Of a stretch of DNA of 64,000 nucleotides, positions 1 to 10,799 are shown piece by piece; within the stretch, counting starts at the first letter, position 1; each line of letters opens with the position of its first letter. Source of the stretch: Polydactylus sextarius (Eukaryota; Chordata; Actinopteri; Polynemidae); contig CM028906.1 of the NCBI GenBank assembly GCA_016801845.1, forward strand, positions 8,790,001 through 8,854,000. Direction: 5' to 3'. A program made the position numbers and the translations under genes. A model generated the notes under the pieces. It searched no databases and was not told the DNA's origin. It saw nothing but the letters and a program-made list of their open reading frames with translations.

Positions 1-1300
1 GTGATACAATACACATAGGTATGCATGGGCCAGTATAAATACTGATTGTTGGCTATCTACACCGTTTTGATTATGAGGAACTGGGAAGAACATGAACCAC
101 CTCAGTCGCCTGTTTCATCTGACCTAAATGTGACATGTAGTGTCACGATGGTATTATTATCATGTCACATGCAGAATAGCGATGCACTAACACTGTAATT
201 TTTATTCTAACATAGATCTCGCACACTACTGTAAAACGGACCCTCTGAGCACTTTAAGTCACTTTTCAAGAGTGATCAATAACAACACATGAACACGTAG
301 GCAGCGACAGTCGTGGCCAAACACCAGTGACCTCTTGGCTGAATTTTGACATTTTAGCTATGTCAAAATATAGTATTTCGCTTGACCATCTATGATCAAT
401 GTGGGAAATTTGGGATGAAAGCGCAAACACCAATTAGCATATTCATGATGTCATTCCTTCATATTAACATTCTAGTCTATGTTGGGGCACTTTGTCTATT
501 CACCTCTCTCCAACTCTTTGTGCTCACATGTTTTTGTTTCTGTTGTCAGGCAGCAGAACAATTGTGAAGAAGTGGGGCACTATCTGTGGGCTTTGACACA
601 ATTTTTTCAACTCTCCACTCAACTCTGTCATTCAGTCAGTGGTAGACGTTGATAATTCAGCCAAAAAGTGATTTTTTTTTTTGTTTGTTTGTTTACAACT
701 TTTGGAGCTTTTGGTCTTAATAAACTAAACGTCTTGTTGTTTTATTAGAAATGTATAATTGGTTATCATTAGCTTAAAGCTGTTATATTCTCTGAGTCAT
801 TCATTAGATTTTCAGTTATATACAGACATTAATATAGACAACAACCGATTTTTAAAAAATTGTTGAAATAGTATTAACCCTTTTTGTTAATATGCATTTA
901 GATACATACTTTAAAACTTGCTAAAAATGGTTCATGAAGAATAAATATTGACGGGCCAATGTTAAACTCTTATTTTATGTGTAAATTCTAAATGTAATTA
1001 CTAAATAACCACTGTATTACAGCGCCCAAGCGCTGTCGTCTGCCATCTTGGATGGTGATATCTTCTGCAATAGTCTTTGGCAATATTAACTTCCTGGACT
1101 GAAACTCTTGTCAACAAAGTCACAATTTGATAATATCGAGAGCTAACTCTCTCTAACTCTACGTGTTGTGAAATTATGACTTTGCCATTGAAACTGACTG
1201 ATGAACACTGTGAGATTGAGGTTAATAGCTCCTGAAAAAAAGCTACTAAACATACAGTGAGTTAACATTATTTTGTTCTGCCTTGAAACAACAGCTTCGG
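1..1300. other. AT-rich non-coding stretch, no gene seen
   Basis: Only short chance reading frames are present and no domain, splice-bounded exon or recognisable repeat stands out. The stretch lies in the 3' direction of hdgfl3, so it could include its 3' UTR or be intergenic; the sequence alone does not decide. Confidence 0.4.
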
Positions 1301-1309
1301 GTGAGCATG

Positions 1310-1640
1310 ATGTTTTCGGGTTTTCTGTCTGATTCTTGTCTTGATAAGGCCTTGAGAAGGATTTTTTTCAGATTTGGTACAAATATTCACCTGGACTCTA
1401 AGAGGAACTAATGCGATCTGGTCAAATGTCAACAGTTAAGGTCACCGTTAGCTCATAAAACACATTTATTCTTGGCCCACATGTTGAGGGGAGTTTTTTT
1501 TTTTTTTTTTTTCAAACTTGGTTCAAGTGTTCACTTGGACTCAGAGATGAATGAGATTATGAGATTTTCATGGTCAGAGGTCAAAGGTCACCAGGACCAC
1601 TCAACAAAACACACTTTTGGCCATAGCTTTAAGAATTCAC
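1310..1640 (+). repeat. Two diverged units of a common fish interspersed repeat
   Basis: Two successive segments of about 140-150 bases share the same order of phrases: a 'ttgag..gg..ttttttt' start, 'caaa(t/c)ttggt(a/t)ca', 'ttcac(c/t)tggactc', then 'ggtcaaa..tcaa/ggtcacc' and an 'aaaacacac' end. This tandem pattern is typical of a widespread, poorly classified fish repeat. A T run of about 19 bases (1494-1512) interrupts the second unit. Confidence 0.55.
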
Positions 1641-2517
1641 ATGCTGATTAACTGCAAAAGATTGGGCTTTTCTACTGCAGTTAAAAGCAAGAAATGAGCA
1701 GCGCACACCGCCAGACATCTGCTGATTTAACACATTCTGAATGGGGTATCATTCACAATAATTAAATTTAAAGGATTTCTAATTTTGACAGGGACATTAA
1801 CATAACTCTAGTAGAAAAAGGCCTACATGTAAACACAGTTTAAATCATCTCAGCTTCTATCAGTTGCCAAGAACATGATAAAAGTCATCAAGTACTTAAT
1901 TCTCCTTTAAACATTTGTGTTTATTTAACAATATGACAAGCATTCAGACTCCCTGGATAAGACTGATTAAATATCTGAATCTGTCTGTTTTAGAGTTTAA
2001 CATCACTCATAGTCTTTGAATGACTTTTAGCACAGTCCTGGATATCAAAAACTGTGTTACATGAAGGCCCAGCTTTAACCCTACTATCCATGTGATAACT
2101 GGTAACAGTATTAGTGTGGGTGCACCTTTCACACAAACACATACTCGAAGCCCAACACAGAAGAGGAGGTGACAATGGCAGCCAGTAGATAGTGCTGATG
2201 AGAAATCATGTTGTGGATTCACCTTTCCAACATCACAGCTACAAAGAATGATTTCCCTTTCATGCTTTCTCCACCTAATGTTCTTCTATGAGCAGCTGGT
2301 TCTGGAGGGACACAATAATAAAGTATTACAAGCATTATAACCCTCACTGGCAGTAATATTAATCACATGTAGTCAAATCGAATGTTGAACAAAATAAAAA
2401 GACAAGTGACAGCAATTGGACTATAATTAGGCAGTGACACAACTGGCAACTATACTGATTCAAGCTTTCATTACCATAAATTCTCCTAAATATTCCTGAC
2501 TACTGTTCCAATGCTCC
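1641..2517. other. Non-coding stretch, possible 3' region of hdgfl3
   Basis: No supported coding exon apart from a weak candidate for the last hdgfl3 exon on the minus strand at 2275-2301: a CCCTCCAG acceptor followed by eight codons (NQLLIEEH) and a stop. If that candidate is real, the bases left of it are 3' UTR. Confidence 0.3.

Positions 2518-2545
<28 letters not shown>
2518..2545 (+). repeat. Poly-A run (28 A)
   Basis: An uninterrupted run of 28 adenines just left of the nested transposon pair. It could be the tail of an old retroelement on the plus strand, but no body of such an element is visible next to it. Confidence 0.8.
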
Positions 2546-2548
<3 letters not shown>

Positions 2549-2960
2549 TATCATTCAGTTCAAATTCAGAAATTTCTCTTTAAAGGTGACAGAGAATCAA
2601 AAGGCGTTTTTACCTCGTCTTTGTTGAAGAACGGTCGTCCACCCACATTCAGGAACATGCGAAAACTGATAATAATTCTGAACATCTCCTTTTCATAGAA
2701 ATTCCTATTTTAAAAGAAAATCCACTAGAAAATGGGTCAATTTCAAAAATGTTTTTTGTGACGTCAAATGTATCTCACTGCCCCCCACTCTGATTCCATT
2801 CCCTCCCCTTCAAAGACGATTAGCTGTAAAAAGATGGTCTGTCCATGTTCTGAAGCCGGTGAAGTTACATTGATTTGAGCGGCAGTGAAGGAGCCAATCA
2901 GTGTCAAGTGCTTGCATTTCATAATGAGGTTGCCAGTTAAGCCTGAAAAGACGCCACATA

Positions 2961-4169
2961 CAAGGGTCGTTCAAAAAGTTCTAAGCCTCACCCAGAAAAA
3001 ACAGTCATAGCTGAACAATTTTGTTTTTGCAACACACAACCACTTCTTATAAAGCTAGAAAAACAAATTCAGATTTCTGTCTTAATTTCTGTGCAAGTGA
3101 GACACATGCAAAAGTGAGATGTGTGTGAAAAATCCAAAAATGGACAAAACAGAGGCCTGAGCAGTCATAAAATTTCTGCAAAAAAAAAAAAGGAATGACG
3201 CCCAAAGAAATTCACGAGGACATGGTACAGACACTTGCTGAGGACTCCTATTCAACTGTGACAGCAACCACTGATGAAAAAGCTGATGCCATTCACCGCA
3301 TGGTTTTGGATGACAGACGTCTTACTGTCCAGCAGATAGCCAAGTCTAAAGGCATCAGTTCTGGTTCAGTCCACACTGTTTGAACTGAGATCTTGGGGAT
3401 GAGCAAGCTGTCTGCAAGATGGGTTCAGAGAATGCTGACACCAGAACAGAAGCTGAAGAGGGTTGACAATTCCAGAACACTTCTGACTCGCTTCCAGGCG
3501 GACCCTGAGAATTTCCACCACAGATTAGTGACTCAAGATGAAACTTGGGTTCACCACTTTGAACCTGAATCAAAGATTCAAAGCAAACAAACACTGTGGT
3601 TCTCCCCCCAAAGAAGTTCAAGCAGGCAGCATCGTATCTGTTGGCAAGGTGATGGCTTCTGTTATTGTGGGATTCTGAAGGTGTAATTATGATAGACTAC
3701 CTGGAAAAGGGAAAAACTATGAATGGGCATTAATATGCATCACAATTAAGACAAATGAAGGAAGCAATCAAGGCCAAACGCAGAGGGAAGCTGAGGGCAG
3801 GTGTGCTTTTGCTTCAAGATAATGCGCCTGTTCACACTGCTCAGGTTGTAGTAACTGAAGCAGCCAAATGTGGCTTTGAAAGGATACCCCATCCTCCTTA
3901 CCTACCAGACTTGGCTCCATCTGACTCAAATCCCACCTGCCTGGTTGCCATTTTGGAAACAATGATGAGGTCATATGTGCTGTGGAAAATATTTCGAGGA
4001 GGAACCAGGATTCCACCTTCTTCCGTGATGGGATTGCAATGCTTGAGCATCGTTGGACCAAGTGCATTGATGTCAAGGGGAACTATATTGAAAAAAAGTA
4101 ACAAACTGTCTTCTTCTTCTTCCTCCAAATCTTTCTGGGTGTGGCTTACAATTTTTTGAACAACCCTTG
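2961..4169 (+). mobile_element. Near full-length mariner element (1.2 kb) with TA target duplication
   Basis: Inverted ends of about 27 bases start CAAGGGTCGTTCAAAAAGTT at 2961 and end with the complementary sequence (a few mismatches) at 4169. Both ends are flanked by TA (2959-2960 and 4170-4171), the mariner target duplication. The length of 1209 bases is close to the usual 1.25-1.3 kb. It encodes a broken D34D transposase and lies wholly inside the TTAA-target element, so it inserted later. Confidence 0.85.
3140..4101 (+). pseudogene. Mariner transposase pseudogene (D34D type)
   Basis: The transposase would cut and paste the mariner element. Visible pieces, in order: an N-terminal start at 3140 with an early stop and a frameshift in an A run near 3181-3192; a helix-turn-helix region (ADAIHRMVLDDRRLT, then IAKSKGISSGSVHT) ending in a TGA near 3381; a second segment with the first catalytic Asp (TQDETWVHHFEPES); and a third frame with LQDNAPVHT and PHPPYLPDLAPSD. 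The second and third Asp are 34 residues apart, which defines mariner D34D. The C-terminal part near 3960-4101 runs in another frame and ends in TAA. Several stops and frameshifts make it inactive. Confidence 0.88.
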
Positions 4170-4657
4170 TAGATGCAAACAATGCGTTTAGAATCCCCAA
4201 CCCTAAAATATCTCTCTGAGAGAGGTTTTTAGGAAGCCTCTGAGGTGTTCAACATCAAACCAAAATTTTATTTTGTATATGTCACATCACAGAACAAGGA
4301 TCAAAACCCTGTTCAACCGTTCTCTGTCACCTTTAAATAATCTCAGTAATTTCAGTAACAATCACATAAAATGTTAGTAAAAACAACTTCCAGCAAATGA
4401 AGCCTCACAAATCTGCTTCTGCACTCTGCAAACTGACAGCATATTAAAACACTGCAGAACAAACAATTAGAAAGACTCAAAAGCAGTGACATGTGAAGGT
4501 TTGTCCCTATAACATAACTTCCCTTTGCTGCATACTGTGCTGCACCTCTTTGTTGAAAATCAATAAAAAAAAGTACTTTTGACATATGAAACTTTTACAC
4601 CGTCACCTCAAGTAATCACAAAGGAACGATTAGCATGGCAGTGTTTATGAATCTCAC

Positions 4658-4792
4658 CTTACTGTCGTTGGTATTTTGGATGATGTCGTTGTCTGGATCT
4701 CCTCCCTCTGAGCCACTTTTCTGGTTGTCATCTTTCCCGTCCTTCTCCAGGTCGTCTTCTCCAGATGAGATCCTCGACAGCTTAGAGGATTT
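4658..4792 (-). CDS. hdgfl3: hdgfl3 coding exon 5
   Basis: Encodes 45 residues from KSSKLSRISSGEDD to NTNDSK, matching the Ser/Glu/Asp-rich C-terminal region of HDGFL3 (shared SEGGD..ND motif). The acceptor is CTGTCAG and the donor GTGAGA. Reading through the donor would add VRFINTAMLIVPL and a stop, which does not resemble the family's end. Confidence 0.9.
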
Positions 4793-6345
4793 CTGACAGA
4801 CACACACAGATCAACATGCAGGAAGTGAACATTTGCTGAGTCTTCATTTTCATTTCTAACAGACGATAAAAATGTTGGTGGCAGCAAATCATGCTTTGAC
4901 CAGAAGAGTCCAATATGTACTGACACTGTGAAGCAGAGGACTTCACGGCACAACATCCTCATATTCAATACTTTATAGCAAAATAATGGTAAACATATTA
5001 CTATGGGAACAGTAAAAAAAAAGAAAAATTATATTACATTGCAGAATATTATTAGAACCTGCTGTCGATTCTGAATTACTAACTACTACTTGCTAACAGT
5101 TCGTATTCCATAGATTTAACATTGCACATCCCATGATGTCATTTTCATGATGCTCTTGAAAGCCCCAGAGATACTATGTAGGCAGACCTTGAGTTAAGAT
5201 TTGTTTTGACTCAAAACACTAACATGTGTATTTGTGCATGTGTGTGTGAGTGTATGGGGAGGGGCCTTATACACACACATATTACACTTAATCCTGTCCA
5301 GTGTCATTGTGTAGTTCTTGGAAAATGCACACACACACGCACGCGCACGCACGCGCTCACACACACGCACAGTCACATACATTCCTTCAGATGCACCACA
5401 GGTGCTGTACGTAATGGAGCCCAGTTGCTAGGCAACAGCAGTTGCTAAGTGAGGAGCAGGATGCGTGTGACTTTTTCAACCTGCTTCCATTTACAGCAGC
5501 AAAGGCTTATTCACTAATACAGTAAAACACTGAGGCTGTGCTGCAGCACTCATCCCTCAAACCTGAGAGCTTTTTTCTTTTTCAAAACAAACGACCTCTG
5601 CTGTTCATTCCAAATCAAACATGACAGGAGAGATGATCTATAGACTACTACTGAAATCATGGCTGCAAGTGTCTCATGCTGCTATTATAGCTGAATCGTC
5701 TGTGTTTACATGCTCACCTGCTGAAGTAACATACCTTGGAGGATGCTGTCTTTTTTCTTTTGGATCCAGTCTTGTCTCCCTTCAGCTTCTCCTTGTCATC
5801 TTCCTCCTCCACAGAGTCGCCCTCCTCGCCCTCGCTGCTGCCATCAGCAGTGTTTCCCCCCTCTTCTGTCTCTGATGAACTCTGTTGCTGGATGGTCTGT
5901 TTGTGAAAATTGCCCATCATTTGTTTTTTTTGCAGTACTCAAAACAGATATGGCTATGTCCACAGTAACTGACACCAAATTCACACACATGACACTGCAA
6001 GTTAAAACAAATCCATCCATGTGTCTTTACCTCATCTCTATCTGCTCTGAGCAGAGCTTTTAATTCAAAGTTTATAGTTTCAGTGAAGCAACAATGTGGC
6101 TTTGTTGAGTATCAAGCCAGTCTGGCAGCTCTGCCCCTTTTTCCTTCTGTCTTCTTTCTGAACACCACACATAGCGCTGACTGACCTGATAGCCTGTGAA
6201 CTTGACTCTGGGGTTGTTCTCGATCTCCCACAAGCCCTCATTGAAGCCTTTCCTCTTGTTGGACTTGCCAAATTTGTCTTTATACTCCTTGTAGGGTAAA
6301 AGATCCTTTGGGCCCAAGAATGCACTGAAGAAGAGAGAGAAATTT

Positions 6346-6412
<67 letters not shown>

Positions 6413-6859
6413 AAACAATCGGGAATAACACAAAATATTTCACAAACATATTAAATGTAGCAATTTTAACAATATTGATAAACAGTATAAAACTGTCATA
6501 AGCAAACATACATAGGGTTCAATATCAAACTCACAGTCAATACATTTTTATCATCAATATTGTCAAGTAAAGTAAATAACCACTATACTACTAGTTTACA
6601 ACTGAAATATTGAAATATACAGGATAATAAGTTTAACTTTTAACACTGTCAGTCTTGTTTGTGTGTGGTAAAGTTAAAGTTTAAGTAACAACAATTTTGT
6701 CAAAATATTATTTCCATGGTCACAAATGAGCTTAAAACATGTGGATATCCCTCAAAATCAATAACTGAAAAAACAAACAAACAAAAAAACTTTATGGTAC
6801 TGAACTGATATGGGTGTTTGTATTGTTGTAATATAGTGCAACTCAATACCATTAATATA

Positions 6860-6890
<31 letters not shown>

Positions 6891-7975
6891 GTGTGTGTGT
6901 GTGTGTGTGAGTGTGTAGTAACTGTTTCCCAGTTTAACAACTCTAGTGAAAATACAACGCTGCTCATGCTGGAAAAACACAGTGCCTACGTTTCATGGGT
7001 CCCAAAGAAGAAAATGGGGTACTTGTTGGCAGGAGGTTTGACAGCTCCTTCTGGAAGCTCATCAATCTGAAGGACAGAGAGAAACTCATGTTAAATATTT
7101 TATTATTCTCACTCCTCTTACCGCCGATAATTACTGTTTATTTTTAGTTTGCCACACATCTGTTATCCACACATTACCATAAACGATACAGACTACTGTG
7201 GGCTTGTGTCCTGTCATACATAAAAAATAAATAAAGTGTAGTGACAGTGAGCTAAATGGAGTGTAATACAATGATATAACAGCTTGTAGGGAACTTGCAG
7301 AAGGTCACAAATAGAAGCTGGCAGCCCACTGCACTGTGGGAAACCCAGAGTAACTTAGGACATGATGCCCAAGCTGCTGCTGGACTAAATAACACACAGC
7401 ATCATTAGTTGTAAATGAGACCTGTATGGTGTTGACACAAGAGAGGTTACCAGAGGTCAACTACTGGCTCGTTTACTCTTACAGGGGGAGACAGCTTAAA
7501 TACAAACATGACACAGAAACACACGCTGAACTTGTTAGTGGGGAAACGTCAACGTAGAAAATTGCGTTATAACTCAAGTAAGACCTGAGTGAAGCAGTGA
7601 ACATGTTGAGAAAATCGATTCCAATAAATGTTTCGGTAGCTTTTTTTTTCTTCTCCTCCCTCATTTTAAAAAAAAAAAAAAGACTACATTTTTACTCGAC
7701 CTGGCGGAAAACAGAAGCTCGGAATAAACATTTAGTTCGTCGGTAATAAAAATTACGCAAACAGAAACGCGTCTGTGGAGTCAGTCCCGGTCACCGTAGC
7801 ATCCCTCCTGCTCCAGAGCAAGGCAGCGGCTGTATTGTGTAAATCAACCCCGCCTCCCTGTGCTCCCAACCCGGCCGCATCCCAGACTCACCCTCGCCGG
7901 CCAGTGCGGGTATCCCTTCATCTTAGCGAAAACCAAATCTCCTGCCTTGTATTCCCGCGGCCGAGGTCGAGCCAT
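4658..7975 (-). CDS. hdgfl3: HDGF-like protein 3 (PWWP-domain chromatin protein), five coding exons, last exon not placed
   Basis: Member of the hepatoma-derived growth factor family: nuclear proteins that bind chromatin (methylated H3K36 and DNA) through an N-terminal PWWP domain. Five exons join in phase with GT-AG introns of 825, 665, 289 and 942 bases to give 199 residues; human HDGFL3 has about 203. Residues 1-28 hold MARPRPREYKAG and the PHWP core (23-26). Residues 29-100 complete the PWWP domain (FFFGTHETAFLGPKDL, KRKGFNEGLWEIENNP). Residues 101-199 form an acidic, Ser-rich tail with a basic KRKK cluster that could be a nuclear localisation signal. The PWWP part matches HDGFL3 better than HDGF, HDGFL2 or PSIP1 as I recall them. 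The start ATG has G at -3 and +4. The final 5-10 residues lie in an unplaced sixth exon to the left. Confidence 0.95.
4793..5734 (-). other. hdgfl3: hdgfl3 intron 4
   Basis: Contains a mixed (CA)n/(CG)n tract at about 5329-5371 and a looser TG-rich tract at 5223-5255. No other gene or element was seen. Confidence 0.85.
5735..5896 (-). CDS. hdgfl3: hdgfl3 coding exon 4
   Basis: Encodes 54 residues starting TIQQQSSSETEEGG and ending GSKRKKTASSK: an acidic stretch followed by a basic cluster. It is in phase 0 at both ends, with an AAACAG acceptor and a GTATGT donor. This low-complexity tail is the variable part of the family. Confidence 0.93.
6186..6324 (-). CDS. hdgfl3: hdgfl3 coding exon 3
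   Basis: Its first base completes the split Thr codon, followed by 46 codons from AFLGPKDL to FTGYQ, which finish the PWWP domain. The acceptor is TTCTTCAG and the donor GTCAGT, phase 0. A long (TAG)n array on the transcript strand begins about 28 bases upstream of the acceptor AG. Confidence 0.95.
6347..6412 (+). repeat. (ACT)22 microsatellite inside hdgfl3 intron 2
   Basis: About 22 uninterrupted ACT/CTA units. On the hdgfl3 transcript strand it reads (TAG)n and lies just upstream of the exon 3 splice acceptor. Confidence 0.95.
6854..6918 (+). repeat. Compound (TA)n(TATG)n(TG)n microsatellite in hdgfl3 intron 2
   Basis: TA units pass into TATG units and then into TG units, about 65 bases in all, some 70 bases downstream of exon 2 on the transcript strand. 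Confidence 0.9.
6990..7066 (-). CDS. hdgfl3: hdgfl3 coding exon 2
   Basis: Follows a CTTCAG acceptor and encodes IDELPEGAVKPPANKYPIFF then FGTHE plus two bases of a Thr codon, so it ends in phase 2. The donor is GTAGGC. These residues form the middle strands of the PWWP domain. Confidence 0.95.
7067..7891 (-). other. hdgfl3: hdgfl3 intron 1
   Basis: Bounded by the GTGAGT donor at 7891 and the CTTCAG acceptor at 7067. It is mostly unique sequence with an A run near 7669-7681; no other element was seen. Confidence 0.85.
7892..7975 (-). CDS. hdgfl3: hdgfl3 coding exon 1
   Basis: Codes residues 1-28 from the start codon (complement of 7973-7975) to Pro-Ala-Arg. It includes the PHWP motif that corresponds to the PWWP signature. 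It ends in phase 0 before a GTGAGT donor at 7891. Confidence 0.95.
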
Positions 7976-8290
7976 GTCTCTGAATATAAACTGAGGGTGG
8001 AGGTGACTTTATAATCCTTAGCAGCTCTTCCCGGGGCCCTCAACGCAGGGCTAAATTATCCACCATCAATGTTTTTATATCAAGACTGCAGTTTACACGG
8101 AAATAAATAAATAAAAAACGCGGAAAACGGGGCCTGGAAGGGCTATCCTCTTACGCACAATTTCAGACGTAAACGTTTTTTGAGAATGGCCTAAGTTAAA
8201 CCTGACAGAAACGCAAAGTCTAGTAGAAATGGTGAGAGAGAGAAAAAAAGAAAAATCAAACTTCCGGTCTTCGAAATAAAAGCTATGCTG
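7976..8290 (-). promoter_or_regulatory. hdgfl3: Probable hdgfl3 5' UTR and promoter
   Basis: GC- and CpG-rich sequence spans the first exon and the bases upstream (about 7850-8050), as at many vertebrate housekeeping promoters. A CTTCCGG motif at 8261-8267 is a consensus ETS-family site. No clear TATA box was placed and the transcription start is unknown. Confidence 0.5.
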
Positions 8291-9088
8291 ACGTTTAATA
8301 TTGTTTAATCGTATTGGTTTAAAATTAATGTCTTAAACATTTTCTGTAAACCAGGACTGAAAATAAAAATAATAAACAGTGTCTGCGCCACGAAGTGTAA
8401 ATGTCAGTGCAATTTAACGCAAGAGTTGATAGTTTGCCATTAAACTTGTCGGGATATTACCTGTAAATGATATAACACAGTGATATACACATTAATAACA
8501 ACGAACATGCGACCAAGTTCCCCTTTCCCCTTAAACCAGACACAAATTTCACAGTAACTCCAGTTAAATTGTGTTTGTGTGCGCTCATCTCACATGTCAG
8601 TGACAACTGGCAGCCACTTGGTGGAAGCATCTCCCAACTTTAACACGCTGAAGTAGCTTCAAGAAGCAGCTTTTACCCAATAAAATAAAATAAAATAAAA
8701 TAAAAACGGTTATTACTGGAAACAAGGTGTAGATAAAGATGATGAATGACATGTAATTAAACAATAAGTTCAAAAAAGATCAAAATAAGTTGTGTTCTAT
8801 TCATTTATAGGTACAATAAACGATAATTGATTGTTTTCCACTTATATGAAGGAAACTAATAAGAAATTGGCTACTTTACCATAATATATAAATTATGAGA
8901 TTAAAATACATAGTTATTTAACAGAGACCCCACACACTTCACCATACTCAACATCCTTACGACTCAAACTGTTAAACAATGTGTCATAAACAGGATCCTC
9001 CGGTGCTGATCGGAGATGGGGTTGATGATCAGTGCTGGACGTTGTTTACGTTCACACGTGAAAGTCTCTGATTTAAAAGGTTTTAAAA

Positions 9089-9089
9089 C

Positions 9090-9128
<39 letters not shown>

Positions 9129-9160
9129 CGCGTGCGTGTGTGTGTGTGTGTGTGTGTGAG
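9089..9160 (+). repeat. (TG)n(CG)n(TG)n compound tract
   Basis: Runs of TG flank about six CG units. Alternating purine-pyrimidine sequence with a CG core is the classic Z-DNA-forming composition. It lies about 1.1 kb upstream of the hdgfl3 start codon. Confidence 0.95.
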
Positions 9161-9258
9161 CCTTCTCTTCCATCCTTATAAAGGCTTTGTTAACTTCCCC
9201 TCTCATCCTTACTGCTGTTTACATCCACAATATGAATGTCACTTTGCACTGTGGATTC

Positions 9259-9260
<2 letters not shown>

Positions 9261-9299
<39 letters not shown>
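9261..9299 (+). repeat. (TG)n microsatellite
   Basis: About 19 uninterrupted TG units. Confidence 0.95.
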
Positions 9300-9302
<3 letters not shown>

Positions 9303-10799
9303 AAGGGAGACGGGGTTGTTCAATAAATCAATAATCAATAAAGGCTCATCATGTATATTATTTGTAAAATGAAATATAAAGATGATTTTCACTTCCTGGT
9401 TTTTATAACTTTTAACAACTGCATGACGAGCTGCATTGTTCAGACCTGTACATTATTGTTGATCCATACATGTCCTTCATGTCTTCATCAAAATAAATTG
9501 AACTGAATCAACCTTTTTCCACCTGCAAAACAATAATAAACACAAATTAGAAAAATCCTGTCTCAAAAGGATGCTGAACAGTTAATTAATGTATTTGCTA
9601 CCTCATGACTGTCATTCTTAATTATCAGGATGTCCCAGTAATTCTGTTAAAATACTCCCTGTTGATCCAAAATGCTGCTGCTTGTCTCTGCTTGTTTTGT
9701 GGCTCAACTGTTTTCCTGCTCACAGAGACGATATCACTATTAAATCACTTAAATGTTCCAGCCTGCTTTACCTACCGCTCAAACAGGGGTGAACTACAAA
9801 ACAACCTTTATATGGCCAGACTTTCTTTGTGTGGGTAAATCCTAGACTCCCCACCAGACATAACTGGTATCACAACAGTGGTTATCAACTCTCTTTGTTA
9901 ACTCAGACTTTGGGCTCTGTGCACATTTATAATGAAACGAACCATTTGAAATCATGTGACTCTTCTTCTGCACAAAATCCAGCGATTAAATGCGGTTAAG
10001 TTAAGCAAAGAGGATCAGTCTCTTATGTTGGAAATTTACAAAGAGTTTAAAACAATTATCTCAGCACAGACACTGTTACTGTAAATAATGTAAAATATTT
10101 TAATGTTGGTTGAATGCCGGTACATTCTACAAGAAAATGTGGGTACATTTTCTCATAAAAAGTTTAACGTTTAGAGTCTGACACTTTGAGCTCTGACAGA
10201 CAATGAAAATATTGAGGGTTTTGTCCAAATCTTAGTGAAATTAAATGTTTCGGTTAAAGATATGTGATTTAATAAGTATCAGTTTGAATTATTGTTTTAC
10301 AATTTGAAATGTAGCTTGATACATTTCAACAGTCCCAGTCAACAGAAACATTAACCTTCTGAACCTTTTTTTTTAATGGGACAAATAAAACCACAGGTTC
10401 AATGATAATTGCTTTTTTAACAGCTGCAGCATCAATCTGTTTACAACTAACACAGACAACAGAGACATCTAGTGGTGGGATGTGTTCATTTCAGCAGCGT
10501 TAAAGATGTCAGCTCTGATACAAGTCCTTTTATTGATTTAACTTGGAAAAGCTCTAAATACTTTTTCTTTGTTTTTCTTCTTTAAATTTGTGTTAAAAGT
10601 TATTAACACATGGTCAGACTCTGTATGTTTTCTTCTAGAGATTATAGGCTCTACTGTCCTGCTGGCACAAAGTCCCGGATCAAGTTATCTAATGTCATTT
10701 AATACTCAGCTTTACATTTATTCCTGCTTTGCAATGTATCACTTGCATTTCTGACAGTGTATATGAACACACATCTGAGAAGTCACTGAAACCTTTCAA

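Larger units (their letters stand above)
2584..4332. mobile_element. Non-autonomous TTAA-target DNA transposon, host of a nested mariner
   Basis: The ends form an 18-base perfect inverted repeat, TTTAAAGGTGACAGAGAA at 2579-2596 and its reverse complement at 4320-4337. Each end includes TTAA (2580-2583 and 4333-4336). If TTAA is the target duplication, the element spans 2584-4332 with ends starting AGGTGACAGAGAA, as expected of Kolobok- or piggyBac-type elements; the family is inferred. Removing the mariner leaves about 540 bases with no transposase, so it would be a MITE-like passenger. A hAT assignment fits worse because no 8-base duplication flanks it. Confidence 0.65.

Noticed and set aside
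2592..2660. Minus-strand stretch reading MFLNVGGRPFFNKDE followed by a GT donor, resembling an exon
   Set aside because: It lies inside the end of the TTAA-target transposon, has no domain and no partner exon.
6072..6509. 145-codon minus-strand frame with a long Val run
   Set aside because: Only 6186-6324 is real coding (hdgfl3 exon 3); the Val run is the intronic (TAG)n array read in frame.
9605..9838. Possible LINE reverse-transcriptase piece (IQNAAA phrase)
   Set aside because: The match is six residues only and the flanking frame does not follow the family.
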